Positions 1 through 9,636 of a stretch of DNA of 64,000 nt are shown one piece after another. Position numbers and translations under genes: made by a program. Every line of letters begins with the position of its first letter. The first letter of the stretch is position 1. The DNA is from Stutzerimonas stutzeri (GTDB lineage: Bacteria > Pseudomonadota > Gammaproteobacteria > Pseudomonadales > Pseudomonadaceae). The notes under the pieces are model-generated. The model worked only from the letters and a program-made list of their open reading frames with translations, was not told the DNA's origin and did no database searches. The stretch spans positions 19,302-83,301 of the forward strand of contig NZ_JANGEY010000011.1 of the NCBI RefSeq assembly GCF_024451105.1, written 5' to 3'.

Positions 1-545
<545 letters not shown>

Positions 546-1643
546 TCAGCGGCCCGACTTGATCTTGGTCCAGCTGCGGGTCATGTCGCGCTGCACCTTG
601 GCCGGCAGGTCGGCGATGGCGTAGAGCTTGCCCATGGTCTCGTCGCTCGGATAGATGCCGGGGTCGGTGCGGATCTCCTCGGCCACCAGCGGGGTCGCCG
701 CGGCGTTGCCGTTGGGGAACTGCACGAAGTCGGTGATCTCGGCCATGATCTCCGGCTTCATCAGGAAGTTGATGAAGGTGTGCGCGCCCTGCGGGTTCTT
801 GGCGTCGGCGGGGATCGCCAGCATGTCGAAGAAGGTGCCGGCGCCTTCCTTGGGAATGTTGTAGGACACCGCGACCTTGCCGCCGGCCTCCTCGGCGCGC
901 GACTTGGCCTGGTAGACGTCGCCCGAGTAGCCGACCGCCACGCAGATGTTGCCGTTGGCCAGGTCGGAGATGTACTTGGAGGAGTGGAAGTAGGTCACCG
1001 ACGGGCGGATCTTCAGGAACAGCGCCTCGGCCTCCTTGAGCTGCTTGGGATCTTGGCTGTCGGTCGGGTAGCCCAGGTAGTGCAGGGCGATCGGCAGGAT
1101 CTCGGTCGGCGAGTCGAGGAAGCTGACGCCGCAGCCCTTGAGCTTCTCGATGTTCTCCGGCTTGAACAGCAGGTCCCAGGAGTCCACCGGCGCGTTGTCG
1201 CCCAGCGCGGCCTTGACCTTCTCCGGGTTGTAGCCGATGCCGATCGAGCCCCACATGTAGGGGACGGCGTACTGGTTGTCCGGGTCGCTGACCGATACCG
1301 CCTTGAGCAGGTCCTTGTTGAGGTTGTCCCAGTTCGGCAGCTGGGCGCGGTCCAGCGGCTGGTAGACCTTGGCCTTGATCTGCTTGGCGAGGAAGTTGTT
1401 CGACGGCACCACGATGTCGTAGCCCGAGTTGCCGGCCAGCAGCTTGGCCTCCAGGGTCTCGTTGCTGTCGTAGACGTCGTAGACCACCTTGATGCCGGTT
1501 TCCTTCTCGAACTTGGCCAGGGTGTCCGGGGCGATGTAGTCGGACCAGTTGTAGACGTGCAGCACCTTGTCGTCGGCCTGGGCCGCGCCGGCGACGGTGG
1601 CGGCCAGGGCCGCGGCGAGGAGGGTCTTGGCGAATGCTTTCAT
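546..1643 (-). CDS. spuD: SpuD putrescine-binding periplasmic protein
   Basis: 365-residue substrate-binding protein (PotF/SpuD family) feeding putrescine to the Spu ABC importer. The ATG at 1641-1643 is chosen because it begins a clean signal peptide ([23 protein letters not shown]) and has AGGAAG upstream. The mature protein opens with [11 protein letters not shown] and carries the [35 protein letters not shown] and [15 protein letters not shown] segments typical of polyamine binders. Length matches the family. It is paralogous to the next gene, spuE, and downstream of spuC in the same orientation. Assignment to putrescine follows synteny and resemblance to SpuD. Confidence 0.95.
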   Translation of the reverse strand: MKAFAKTLLAAALAATVAGAAQADDKVLHVYNWSDYIAPDTLAKFEKETGIKVVYDVYDSNETLEAKLLAGNSGYDIVVPSNNFLAKQIKAKVYQPLDRAQLPNWDNLNKDLLKAVSVSDPDNQYAVPYMWGSIGIGYNPEKVKAALGDNAPVDSWDLLFKPENIEKLKGCGVSFLDSPTEILPIALHYLGYPTDSQDPKQLKEAEALFLKIRPSVTYFHSSKYISDLANGNICVAVGYSGDVYQAKSRAEEAGGKVAVSYNIPKEGAGTFFDMLAIPADAKNPQGAHTFINFLMKPEIMAEITDFVQFPNGNAAATPLVAEEIRTDPGIYPSDETMGKLYAIADLPAKVQRDMTRSWTKIKSGR

Positions 1644-1766
1644 CGATCTGTGCTTCCTGAGGTCTTCGAATGGATTTCCAGTGGCGCCGTCAGCATCCGC
1701 ACCCCCCGGTGAGTCTGGCCAGCGCACGGCTGCCGAGTCTGGCAAGGACTGGCGCTGCACTCAACA

Positions 1767-1792
1767 GGATGCGGCAAAACTGTGCCGCATCC
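1767..1792 (-). terminator. Hairpin between spuC and spuD
   Basis: Perfect 10-bp stem (GGATGCGGCA pairing with TGCCGCATCC) with a 6-base loop, 26 bases past the spuC stop. It lacks a long U-run on the minus strand, so it may attenuate rather than stop transcription into the binding-protein genes, or protect the spuD mRNA 5' end. Confidence 0.5.
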
Positions 1793-1818
1793 CGGATATG
1801 CAGAGCCTGGCAGGGGGC

Positions 1819-3177
1819 TCAGCCGCGCAGCTCGGCGGCGGTGGCGTCCAGGCACTTGCGCGCCAGTCCCACCAGCTCGTCGATCTGCTCGGGGGTGATC
1901 ACCAGCGGCGGCGAGACGATCATGGTGTCGCCCACCGCGCGCATGATCAGGCCGTTGCGGAAGCAGTGCTCGCGGCAGCGCATGCCGATGCCGCCCTCGA
2001 AACGGGCACGGGTCCGTTTGTCCCTGACCAGTTCCAGTGCGCCGAGCATGCCCAGGCCGCGGGCCTCGCCCACCAGCGGGTGGTCGGCCAGCTCCTGCCA
2101 GCGTTTCTGCAAGTAGGGTGCCGTCTCGGCCTTGACGCGCTCGACGATCCGCTCCTCGCGCAGGATGCGGATGTTCTCCAGCGCCACCGCGGCGGCCACC
2201 GGGTGTCCGGAGTAGGTGTAGCCGTGGTAGAACTCGCCGCCCTCGGCGAGGGTCCTGGCCACATGGTCGCGGACGATCACCCCGCCCATCGGCAGGTAGC
2301 CGCTGGTCAGGCCCTTGGCGATCGGCATCAGGTCCGGCTCGAGGCCGTAGTACTGGCTGCCGAACCATTCGCCGGTGCGGCCGAAGCCGCAGATCACCTC
2401 GTCGGCGACGAACAGGATCTCGTGCCTGGCGAGGATCTCGCGCACCCGCGGCCAGTAGCTCGCGGGCGGGATGATCACCCCGCCGGCGCCCTGGATCGGC
2501 TCGGCGATGAAGGCCGCCACCTTGTCCTCGCCGACCTCGAGGATCTTCCGCTCCAGCTCGTCGGCGGCCCATTCGCCGAACGCCTGCGGGTCCATGGCGC
2601 CGCTTTCCCCGTACCAGTAGGGCTGGGCGATGTGTTCGATGCCGGGGATCGGCAGGTCGCCCTGCTCGTGCATCGCCTGCATGCCGCCGAGGCTGGCGCC
2701 AGCCACGGTGGAGCCGTGGTAGCCGTTGATCCGGCCGATGATCACCTTCTTCTCGGGCCGACCCTTGATCGCCCAGTAGTGGCGCACCAGGCGCAGCACG
2801 GTGTCGTTGGCCTCCGAGCCCGAGCCGGTGAAGAACACGTGCTGCATGCCCGGCGGGGCGATCTCGGCGATCGCCGCGGCCAGCTCGATGGCCGGCGGGT
2901 GGGCGGTCTGGAAGAACAGGTTGTAGTAGGGCAGCTCGAGCATCTGCCGGTGCGCGACGTCGGCCAGCTCGCGGCGGCCGTAGCCGACGTTGACGCACCA
3001 CAGGCCGGCCATGCCGTCGAGGATCCTGTGCCCCTCGCTGTCCCACAGGTAGACGCCGGAGGCCCTGGTGACGATGCGCGCGCCCTTGGCGCCGAGCTGC
3101 TTGTAGTCGCTGAACGGGGCGAGCAGGTGCTCGCGGCCGAGGGCCTGCCACTCGGCGGTGCTGCGTTGCTGGGTCAT
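1819..3177 (-). CDS. spuC: SpuC polyamine:pyruvate aminotransferase
   Basis: 452-residue class III PLP-dependent aminotransferase that transfers the amino group of putrescine, cadaverine and related amines to pyruvate in the Spu polyamine pathway. The PLP lysine is K288 in [16 protein letters not shown]259 in [16 protein letters not shown] is the pyridine-nitrogen aspartate; GSGSEAND at 118-125 is the phosphate-binding loop. The C-terminal [13 protein letters not shown] is typical of the family. It lies between spuB (43-base gap) and spuD in the spu operon. Other omega-aminotransferases look similar, but operon context makes SpuC the best call. Confidence 0.95.
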   Translation of the reverse strand: MTQQRSTAEWQALGREHLLAPFSDYKQLGAKGARIVTRASGVYLWDSEGHRILDGMAGLWCVNVGYGRRELADVAHRQMLELPYYNLFFQTAHPPAIELAAAIAEIAPPGMQHVFFTGSGSEANDTVLRLVRHYWAIKGRPEKKVIIGRINGYHGSTVAGASLGGMQAMHEQGDLPIPGIEHIAQPYWYGESGAMDPQAFGEWAADELERKILEVGEDKVAAFIAEPIQGAGGVIIPPASYWPRVREILARHEILFVADEVICGFGRTGEWFGSQYYGLEPDLMPIAKGLTSGYLPMGGVIVRDHVARTLAEGGEFYHGYTYSGHPVAAAVALENIRILREERIVERVKAETAPYLQKRWQELADHPLVGEARGLGMLGALELVRDKRTRARFEGGIGMRCREHCFRNGLIMRAVGDTMIVSPPLVITPEQIDELVGLARKCLDATAAELRG

Positions 3178-3220
3178 GTCGTGTTACCCCCCTCGAGCAA
3201 GGCGTTCCAGGAGTGTCGGC

Positions 3221-4579
3221 TCATACCGAGAGCAGCAGGAACTCGCGCTCCCAGGAGCTGATCACCCGTTTGAAGTTCTCGTTCTCGACCCGCTTGACCG
3301 CCACGTAGCCGCGGCAGAAGCGCCGCCCCAGGTAGCGTTCGAGGGTCTTCGACTGTTCCATGGCCTCCAGCGCCGCCTCCAGGTTGAGCGGCAGGCGCAG
3401 GTTGCGCCGCTGGTAGGCGCGGCCCTTGACCGGCGGCGTCGGATGCAGCCCCTCGAGCATGCCGACGTAGCCGCACAGCAGGCTGGCGGCGATGGCCAGG
3501 TAGGGATTGGCGTCGGCGCCCGGCAGGCGGTTCTCGACCCGGCGGCTCTGCGGGTTGGCATCCGGCACGCGCAGACCGACGGTGCGGTTCTCCTCGCCCC
3601 ACTCGACGTTGACCGGTGCCGAGGTGTCGGGCAGGAAGCGGCGGAACGAGTTGACGTTGGGGGCGAACAGCGGCAGCGCCTCGGGAATCAGCTTCTGCAG
3701 GCCGGCGATGTGGTTGAGGAACAGCTCGCTGCTGCTGCCGTCCTCGCTGGAGAACACGTTGCGCCCGCTGCGGCGGTCGATCACGTTCTGGTGCAGATGC
3801 ATGGCGCTGCCCGGCTCGCCGGTCATCGGCTTGGCCATGAAGGTGGCGGTGACGCCGTGCTTGAACGCCGCCTCGCGCAGGGTGCGCTTGAACACGAAGA
3901 TCTGGTCGGCCAGCTGCAGGGCGTCGCCGTGGCGGAAGTTGATCTCCATCTGCGCGGTGCCTTCCTCGTGGATCAGGGTGTCCAGGTCCAGGCCCTGCGC
4001 CTCGCACCAGGCGTACATGTCCTCGAACAGCGGATCGAACTCGTTGGCGGCGTCGATGGAGAACGACTGGCGGCCGGTCTCCTGGCGTCCGGAGCGGCCC
4101 ACCGGCGGCTGCAGCGGATAGTCGGGATCGTCGCAGCGCTGGGTCAGGTAGAACTCCATCTCCGGCGCCACGATCGGCTGCCAGCCCTGTTCGGCGTACA
4201 GGCGCAGCACGTGCTTGAGCACGTTGCGCGGCGACAGGTCGGCGGGGTTGCCGACCTTGTCGTAGCTGTCGTGGATCACCATGGCGGTCGGTTCGATGGC
4301 CCAGGGCACCGGGAACACCGCGTTCTCGTCCGGGCGGCAGAACATGTCGATGTCGGCGGGGTCGAGGAGGTCGTAGTAGATCTCGTCCTCGACGTAGTCG
4401 CCGGTGACGCTCTGCAGCAGGACGCTCTCGGGCAGGCGCATGCCGCGCTCGGCGAGGAACTTGCTGGTCGGCGCGATCTTGCCGCGGGCGATCCCGTTGA
4501 GGTCGCAGACCAGGCACTCCACCTCGGTGATCCGGTGCTCCTTCAGCCAGTTGCTCAGACGGTCCTGCTTGGTAGCCAT
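3221..4579 (-). CDS. spuB: SpuB gamma-glutamylpolyamine synthetase (glutamine-synthetase family)
   Basis: 452-residue member of the glutamine synthetase fold that ATP-dependently joins glutamate to a polyamine, the first step of the gamma-glutamylation pathway (PauA/PuuA type). The start ATG at 4577-4579 has GAGG seven bases upstream. Visible motifs are VAPEMEFYL (metal-binding glutamates), AQMEINFRHGDAL, MAKPMTGEPGSAMHLHQN, APNVNSFRRFLPDTSAPVN and ENRTVGLRVP. The open frame extends further upstream but overlaps spuA, so the longer form is rejected. A paralogue, spuI, lies divergently at 5.6 kb. Confidence 0.94.
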   Translation of the reverse strand: MATKQDRLSNWLKEHRITEVECLVCDLNGIARGKIAPTSKFLAERGMRLPESVLLQSVTGDYVEDEIYYDLLDPADIDMFCRPDENAVFPVPWAIEPTAMVIHDSYDKVGNPADLSPRNVLKHVLRLYAEQGWQPIVAPEMEFYLTQRCDDPDYPLQPPVGRSGRQETGRQSFSIDAANEFDPLFEDMYAWCEAQGLDLDTLIHEEGTAQMEINFRHGDALQLADQIFVFKRTLREAAFKHGVTATFMAKPMTGEPGSAMHLHQNVIDRRSGRNVFSSEDGSSSELFLNHIAGLQKLIPEALPLFAPNVNSFRRFLPDTSAPVNVEWGEENRTVGLRVPDANPQSRRVENRLPGADANPYLAIAASLLCGYVGMLEGLHPTPPVKGRAYQRRNLRLPLNLEAALEAMEQSKTLERYLGRRFCRGYVAVKRVENENFKRVISSWEREFLLLSV

Positions 4580-4623
4580 GGCATCCTCGACAATTGCCGG
4601 TCGGTAGTCCCTTACAGCATGGC

Positions 4624-5376
4624 CTAGCTGCGTGACGCGCGCTCGCGGCAGGCCGCGCCGAAGGCGCGGAAGATCGCCAGGTAGGCCGGATGCTCGGTCA
4701 CCTTCCACTCCGGGTGCCACTGCACGCCGAGGGCGAAGGTCTCGGCCTGCTCCACCGAGAAGGCCTCGATCAGTCCGTCCGGCGCCAGACCCTCGACGCG
4801 CAGGCCCGGGGCCAGACACTCGACGCCCTGACCGTGCACCGAGTTGACCTCGAAGCGCGGGCCGAGGCCGAGGCGCTCGAGCAGTCCGCCCGGCTGCACC
4901 TCCAGCGGGTGGCGCAGGCCGTACTGCACCTCCAGCGGCGCCGCCTGGTCCTCGCGGTGGTCCATGAACGGCCCGGCCTCGTGCACGCGCTGATGCAGGC
5001 TGCCGCCGAAGGCCACGTTCATCTCCTGGAAGCCGCGGCAGATGCCCAGCAGCGGCACGCCGAGATCGACCGCGGCGCGGATCAGCGGCAGGGTCAGGCC
5101 GTCGCGGGCCGGATCGTGGTGGGTGTCCGGCGCGCTGGCCGGCCCCCGGTAGTGGTGCGGCTCGACGTTGGACGGCGAGCCGGTGAGCAACAGGCCGTCG
5201 AGACGTTCGAGCAGGGCGGGGATGTCGATCAGTTCGGGCATGGCCGGGATCGCCAGCGGCAGGCCGCCGGCGGCCACGGCCACGGCGCGCAGGTACTTGT
5301 CGCCGACGACGTGGAAGGGGTGCAGGCCGATCTGCTTGCTGCAGGCGGTGACGCCGATCAGGGGCTGTACGGACAT
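4624..5376 (-). CDS. spuA: SpuA gamma-glutamyl-GABA hydrolase (class I glutamine amidotransferase fold)
   Basis: 250-residue peptidase C26 family enzyme that releases GABA (or the C5 analogue) from its gamma-glutamyl form, the PuuD/PauD step. The nucleophile is C113 in LLGICRGFQEMN; H221 and E223 of GVQWHPEW complete the triad. It opens the spu operon, 44 bases before spuB, and faces spuI across a 254-base regulatory gap. Function is inferred from motif and operon; the catalytic residues are all present. Confidence 0.94.
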   Translation of the reverse strand: MSVQPLIGVTACSKQIGLHPFHVVGDKYLRAVAVAAGGLPLAIPAMPELIDIPALLERLDGLLLTGSPSNVEPHHYRGPASAPDTHHDPARDGLTLPLIRAAVDLGVPLLGICRGFQEMNVAFGGSLHQRVHEAGPFMDHREDQAAPLEVQYGLRHPLEVQPGGLLERLGLGPRFEVNSVHGQGVECLAPGLRVEGLAPDGLIEAFSVEQAETFALGVQWHPEWKVTEHPAYLAIFRAFGAACRERASRS

Positions 5377-5421
5377 GGGAGCACCGGGCGGTCGCAGTGT
5401 GGATCTGGCCCGAGCTTAGTC

Positions 5422-5441
5422 TTGTTCGATTTATTCGACAA
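5422..5441. promoter_or_regulatory. Candidate operator (imperfect inverted repeat) between spuA and spuI
   Basis: TTGTTCGATTTATTCGACAA, an imperfect dyad with TTGT/ACAA ends and two TTCGA cores, lies 46 bases upstream of the spuA start in the divergent spuA-spuI gap. Its position suits a repressor controlling the spuA operon; the polyamine repressor PauR is encoded in this same window at 60 kb. Linking it to PauR is inference. Confidence 0.45.
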
Positions 5442-5470
5442 CACCTGCCGGATTGCCTGAACAGGCCCGA

Positions 5471-5486
5471 CGAACGGCGCCGTTCG
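5471..5486. promoter_or_regulatory. Perfect 16-bp palindrome in the spuA-spuI intergenic region
   Basis: CGAACGGCGCCGTTCG is a perfect dyad about midway between the two divergent starts. It could be a dimeric regulator site, or a small cruciform of no regulatory meaning. A TTGACA-like hexamer at 5549-5554 lies between it and spuI, but no convincing -10 pairs with it. Confidence 0.35.
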
Positions 5487-5630
5487 CTGCGGGAACGCTG
5501 CCCGGAAAGCGGACATGGCGCCCTAACAGTGTGCAACATTTGGGCCTATTGACAACCCAATGCCTTTGGGATTGACTCAAATCCATGCAGACACGTGATT
5601 GATATTTTAAACAAGACAAGGTGTTCCATC

Positions 5631-7007
5631 ATGGCGGCCGCTCCGAGTGCCGTTCTGCTCAACGAAGCGAACGAGTTCCTAGCGGAACATCCCGAGGTCC
5701 AGTTCGTGGACCTGCTGATTGCAGACATGAACGGTGTGGTGCGCGGCAAGCGCATCGACCGCAGCAACCTGCTCAAGGTCTACGAGAAGGGCATCAACCT
5801 GCCGGCTTCGCTGTTCGCCCTCGACATCACCGGTTCGACCGTGGAGCGCTCCGGCCTCGGGCTCGACATCGGCGACGCCGACCGCGTGTGCCTGCCGATC
5901 CCCGGTACCCTGCGCATGGAGCCCTGGCAGCGCCGGCCCACCGCCCAGCTGCTGATGACCATGCACGAGATGGAAGGCGAGCCGTTCTTCGCCGACCCGC
6001 GCGAGGTGCTGCGCCGGGTGGTGCAGCGTTTCGACGAGCTGGGGCTGACCGTATGCGCGGCCTTCGAGCTGGAGTTCTACCTGATCGACCAGGAGAACGT
6101 GAACGGCCGCCCGCAGCCGCCGCGCTCGCCGATCTCCGGCAAGCGTCCGCAGGCGGTGCAGGTCTACTCCATCGACGACCTCGACGAGTACGCCGACTGC
6201 CTGCAGGACATCCTCGACGGCGCGCACATCCAGGGCATCCCGGCCGACGCCATCGTCAAGGAAAGCGCCCCGGCGCAGTTCGAGGTCAACCTCAACCACG
6301 TCGCCGACCCGCTGGCGGCCTGCGACTACGCGGTGCTGCTCAAGCGGCTGATCAAGAACACCGCCTACGACCACGAGATGGACACCACCTTCATGGCCAA
6401 GCCCTACCCGGGCCAGGCCGGCAACGGGCTGCACGTGCACATCTCGCTGCTCGACCGCGACGGGCGCAACATCTTCGCCGGCGAGGACCCGCTGGCCAAC
6501 GACGCCCTGCGCCACGCCATCGGCGGCGTGCTGCAGGCCCTGCCGGCGTCGATGGCCTTCCTCTGTCCCAACGTCAACTCCTACCGGCGTTTCGGCTCGC
6601 AGTTCTACGTGCCCAACGCGCCGTCCTGGGGGCTGGACAACCGCACCGTGGCGCTGCGCGTCCCGACCGGCAACCCCGAGGCGCTGCGCATCGAGCAGCG
6701 CGTGGCCGGCGCCGACGCCAACCCCTACCTGCTGATGGCCTCGCTGCTGGCCGGCGTGCACCACGGCCTGAGCCAGCGGATCGAGCCGCCGCCGCCGATC
6801 GAGGGCAACTCCTACGAGCAGCTCGAGCAGAGCCTGCCCAACAACCTGCGCGACGCTCTGCGCGCGCTGGACGACAGCGAGATCCTCGCCCGCTACATCA
6901 GTCCCGACTACATCGACGTGTTCGTCGCCTGCAAGGAGCACGAGCTGGAGGAGTTCGAGCACTCGATCTCCGACCTGGAGTACAACTGGTATCTGCATAC
7001 GGTCTGA
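5631..7007 (+). CDS. spuI: SpuI gamma-glutamylpolyamine synthetase (glutamine-synthetase family)
   Basis: 458-residue glutamine-synthetase-fold enzyme, paralogue of spuB, that gamma-glutamylates polyamines (PauA class). The ATG at 5631 is preferred over the one at 5595 because AAGG lies a suitable distance upstream and MAAAPSAVLLNEANEF matches the expected N-terminus. Visible motifs include FELEFYLID, APAQFEVNLNHVADPL, MAKPYPGQAGNGLHVHIS, CPNVNSYRRFGSQFYVPNAPSW, NRTVALRVP and AGADANPYLLMA. It is divergent from spuA and upstream of aguB-aguA, so agmatine-derived putrescine could pass straight to this enzyme. Which polyamine it prefers cannot be read from sequence. Confidence 0.93.
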   Translation: MAAAPSAVLLNEANEFLAEHPEVQFVDLLIADMNGVVRGKRIDRSNLLKVYEKGINLPASLFALDITGSTVERSGLGLDIGDADRVCLPIPGTLRMEPWQRRPTAQLLMTMHEMEGEPFFADPREVLRRVVQRFDELGLTVCAAFELEFYLIDQENVNGRPQPPRSPISGKRPQAVQVYSIDDLDEYADCLQDILDGAHIQGIPADAIVKESAPAQFEVNLNHVADPLAACDYAVLLKRLIKNTAYDHEMDTTFMAKPYPGQAGNGLHVHISLLDRDGRNIFAGEDPLANDALRHAIGGVLQALPASMAFLCPNVNSYRRFGSQFYVPNAPSWGLDNRTVALRVPTGNPEALRIEQRVAGADANPYLLMASLLAGVHHGLSQRIEPPPPIEGNSYEQLEQSLPNNLRDALRALDDSEILARYISPDYIDVFVACKEHELEEFEHSISDLEYNWYLHTV

Positions 7008-7032
7008 ATCGGCCAGCCGCTGGCGGGCAGGG

Positions 7033-7106
7033 GGTGGAAGCTCGTGCAGCGATTTTCCACCACGGCCCGCGGCCAACTGGTGGAAAAGACCTGCGGCCGT
7101 TTTCCA
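7033..7106. repeat. Two tandem copies of a dispersed GGTGGAA...TTCCACC hairpin element
   Basis: Between spuI and aguB, copy 1 (7033-7061) reads GGTGGAAG, 13 bases, then TTTTCCACC. Copy 2 (7079-7106) reads GGTGGAAAAGACCTGCGG and ends TTTTCCA. A third, near-identical copy in reverse orientation lies at 53385-53413. Each copy folds as a short stem. This looks like a small dispersed extragenic element, REP/ERIC-like in behaviour, of unknown function. Confidence 0.7.
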
Positions 7107-7148
7107 TGGGGCGGCCATCCATGGGGCGGCCATCCGCGGGGCGGCCGT
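7104..7148 (+). repeat. Three tandem 15-bp repeats
   Basis: Three consecutive 15-mers: CCATGGGGCGGCCAT twice identically, then CCGCGGGGCGGCCGT with three changes. The first overlaps the end of the preceding hairpin element. They lie in the 223-base gap between spuI and aguB and contain no credible gene. The array is a likely site of length variation between strains. Confidence 0.8.
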
Positions 7149-7230
7149 CGCGCCAGCTCCCGCCATTTGACCCCGCGGCTATCCTCTGCCAGCTTGAAGG
7201 CACTTCTCTTCGCGTCGCCACGAGGTCGCC

Positions 7231-8112
7231 ATGTCCCGCATCGTCACCGTCGCCGCCACCCAGATGGCCTGTTCCTGGGAGCGCGCCGCCAACATCGCCA
7301 ACGCCGAGAAGCTGGTGCGCCGGGCGGCGACGCAGGGCGCGCAGATCGTGCTCCTCCAGGAGCTGTTCGAGACCCCGTACTTCTGCCAGAAGCCCAACCC
7401 GGACTACCTGCAGCTGGCCACCCCGCTGGAAACCAACGAGGCCATCGCCCATTTCCGCAAGGTGGCCCGCGAGCTCGCCGTGGTGCTGCCGATCAGCTTC
7501 TTCGAGCGTGCCGGGCGCGCGCGCTTCAACAGCATCGCGATCATCGACGCCGACGGCAGCCTGCTCGGCATCTACCGCAAGAGCCACATTCCCGACGGCC
7601 CGGGCTACCACGAGAAGTACTACTTCAACCCCGGCGACACCGGCTTCAGGGTGTGGAACACCCGCTACGCGAAGATCGGCGTCGGCATCTGCTGGGACCA
7701 GTGGTTCCCCGAGTGCGCGCGGGCCATGGCCCTGCAGGGCGCCGAGCTGCTGTTCTACCCGACCGCCATCGGCAGCGAGCCGCACGACCCGAGCATCGTC
7801 TCCCGCGACCACTGGCAGCGCGTGCAGCAGGGCCACGCCGGTGCCAACCTGATGCCGCTGATCGCCAGCAACCGCATCGGCCGCGAGGACCAGGAGGACT
7901 ACCACATCACCTTCTACGGCTCCTCGTTCATCGCCGACCCGTTCGGCGCCAAGGTCGCCGAGCTGGGCGAGACGGAGGAGGGCGTGCTGGTGCACAGCTT
8001 CGACCTCGACCGCCTCGAGCACCTGCGCAGCGCCTGGGGGGTGTTCCGCGACCGCCGGCCGAACCTCTACGGGCCGCTGGCCACCCTCGACGGCGAGCAC
8101 GCCTCCGAGTGA
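7231..8112 (+). CDS. aguB: AguB N-carbamoylputrescine amidase
   Basis: 293-residue nitrilase-superfamily enzyme that hydrolyses N-carbamoylputrescine to putrescine, CO2 and ammonia, the second agmatine-pathway step. The catalytic triad is visible as E44 ([14 protein letters not shown]), K117 ([19 protein letters not shown]) and C154 ([12 protein letters not shown]). Length and the PNLYGPL C-terminus match the family. It precedes aguA by 26 bases, so the two are one operon. No adjacent TetR-type aguR is present within the window, unlike in P. aeruginosa as I remember it. Confidence 0.97.
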   Translation: MSRIVTVAATQMACSWERAANIANAEKLVRRAATQGAQIVLLQELFETPYFCQKPNPDYLQLATPLETNEAIAHFRKVARELAVVLPISFFERAGRARFNSIAIIDADGSLLGIYRKSHIPDGPGYHEKYYFNPGDTGFRVWNTRYAKIGVGICWDQWFPECARAMALQGAELLFYPTAIGSEPHDPSIVSRDHWQRVQQGHAGANLMPLIASNRIGREDQEDYHITFYGSSFIADPFGAKVAELGETEEGVLVHSFDLDRLEHLRSAWGVFRDRRPNLYGPLATLDGEHASE

Positions 8113-8138
8113 CCCCGCGGCAAGGCACAGGTGAGCCC

Positions 8139-9281
8139 ATGACCACCCTCAACACCACCCCGCGCGCCGACGGCTTCCGCATGCCGGCCGAGTGGGAGCC
8201 GCACGCGCAGACCTGGCTGCTCTGGCCGGAGCGCCCGGACAACTGGCGCCTCGGCGCCAAGCCGGCGCAGGCCGCCTTCGCCGCCGTGGCCCGCGCCATC
8301 GCCCGTTTCGAGCCGGTGACCGTCGGCGTCGGCGCCGCCCAGTACGAGAACGCCTGCGCGCGCCTGGCCCACGGCGACATCCGCGTGGTCGAGCTGAGCA
8401 GCGACGACGCCTGGGTGCGCGACACCGGGCCGACCTTCGTGGTCGACGCTCGCGGCGAGGTGCGCGGCGTCGACTGGACCTTCAACGCCTGGGGCGGTTT
8501 CGACGGCGGCCTGTACGCGCCGTGGAACCGCGACGACCAGGTGGCGGGCAAGATCCTCGCCATCGAGCGCTGCGCGCGCTACCGGGTCGAGGGCTTCGTC
8601 CTGGAGGGCGGCGCCATCCACGTCGACGGCGAGGGCACCCTGCTGACCACCGAGGAGTGCCTGCTCAACCCCAACCGCAATCCGCAGCTGACCCGCGGCG
8701 AGATCGAGGCGGTGCTGCACGCCCACCTGGCGGTGGACAAGGTGATCTGGCTGCCGCATGGCCTGTACAACGACGAGACCGACGGCCACGTCGACAACTT
8801 CTGCTGCTTCGTGCGCCCCGGCGAGGTGCTGCTGGCCTGGAGCGACGACGAGCGCGATCCCAACTGGTCGCGCTGCCGCGCCGCGCTGGCGGTGCTCGAG
8901 CAGGTGCGCGACGCCCGCGGCCGAGCGCTGACCGTGCACCGCATGCCGATCCCCGGCCCGCTGCACGCCACTGCCGAGGAGTGCGCCGGGGTCGACCTGG
9001 TTCCCGGCAGCCAGCCGCGCGACCCGGCGATCCGCCTGGCGGCTTCCTACGTCAACTTCCTGATCGTCAACGGCGGGGTGATCGCACCGAGCTTCGACGA
9101 TCCCCGCGACGCCGAAGCCGAGGCCCTGCTGAAGCGGCTGTTCCCCGAGCGCGAGGTGGTGATGCTGCCGGGGCGCGAGATCCTCCTCGGCGGCGGCAAC
9201 ATCCACTGCATCACCCAGCAGCAGCCGGCGCCGCAGCGGCGCAATCTGGAGGGGACTATCTGTGACAGTCGCCACAACTAG
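8139..9281 (+). CDS. aguA: AguA agmatine deiminase, with a short C-terminal extension
   Basis: 380-residue peptidyl-arginine-deiminase-fold enzyme converting agmatine to N-carbamoylputrescine. The nucleophile is C357 in [25 protein letters not shown] (H217) and [12 protein letters not shown] supply substrate and acid-base residues. Family members usually end soon after CITQQQP, whereas here about 14 more residues follow. The stop codon at 9279-9281 overlaps the stop of the small minus-strand ORF at 9278-9448, suggesting the original 3' end was replaced when the adjacent islet arrived. The core enzyme is intact and expected to be active. Confidence 0.96.
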   Translation: MTTLNTTPRADGFRMPAEWEPHAQTWLLWPERPDNWRLGAKPAQAAFAAVARAIARFEPVTVGVGAAQYENACARLAHGDIRVVELSSDDAWVRDTGPTFVVDARGEVRGVDWTFNAWGGFDGGLYAPWNRDDQVAGKILAIERCARYRVEGFVLEGGAIHVDGEGTLLTTEECLLNPNRNPQLTRGEIEAVLHAHLAVDKVIWLPHGLYNDETDGHVDNFCCFVRPGEVLLAWSDDERDPNWSRCRAALAVLEQVRDARGRALTVHRMPIPGPLHATAEECAGVDLVPGSQPRDPAIRLAASYVNFLIVNGGVIAPSFDDPRDAEAEALLKRLFPEREVVMLPGREILLGGGNIHCITQQQPAPQRRNLEGTICDSRHN

Positions 9282-9448
9282 CCGGCCACTCGTATTGCAA
9301 TCAGCCCGCTGAGCACCAGCCCGGCAGAAAGGAGCAAGAATACGGTAACTTTTTGGCCGCTACCGCGCCTGCATATCTTGTAGATCGAGCCTGCAAGCGA
9401 TGGAAAACGAACGAGTAGTGCCGTAGCAACAATGCTCAATATCAGCAT
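9278..9448 (-). CDS. Small putative membrane protein, 56 residues
   Basis: Short ORF starting ATG at 9446-9448 with a good GAGGTG ribosome site, reading [16 protein letters not shown] and ending AIRVAG. It has two hydrophobic stretches (about residues 1-13 and 33-53) around a basic loop ([10 protein letters not shown]), as in a two-helix inner-membrane peptide. GC is near 50 percent, far below the neighbouring genes, pointing to recent acquisition. It converges on aguA with overlapping stop codons and is upstream-adjacent to the XRE-2TM gene. I do not recognise a family. Translation is supported only by the SD site, hydrophobic pattern and context. Confidence 0.55.
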   Translation of the reverse strand: MLILSIVATALLVRFPSLAGSIYKICRRGSGQKVTVFLLLSAGLVLSGLIAIRVAG

Positions 9449-9586
9449 ATGTCACCTCGAAAAGAATGAGGCCGGATCTTTCGTCGCGAGCGCATGGCGC
9501 GACCGCAAGCATTCATAGCGCAGCAAGGACATAGTGTGTCGGCCGGAAGCCTGCGGGGAGAGTTTTCCTGCGCGCTGGTGGGCCGA

Positions 9587-9632
9587 GAAGGCATCGCCTG
9601 CCTGAGGTTGCGCAGTCTAAGACGATGCCTTC
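9587..9632 (-). terminator. Inverted repeat downstream of the XRE-2TM gene
   Basis: GAAGGCATCG and CGATGCCTTC form a perfect 10-bp stem with a 26-base loop, starting 5 bases past the minus-strand stop at 9637. It may serve as a terminator. The same gap (9449-9636) shows nothing else convincing. Confidence 0.4.
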
Positions 9633-9636
9633 CGCG

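Noticed and set aside
5549..5600. Sigma-70 promoter for spuI from TTGACA at 5549
   Set aside because: No acceptable -10 hexamer is found at 16-18 bases; recorded only as a weak hint.
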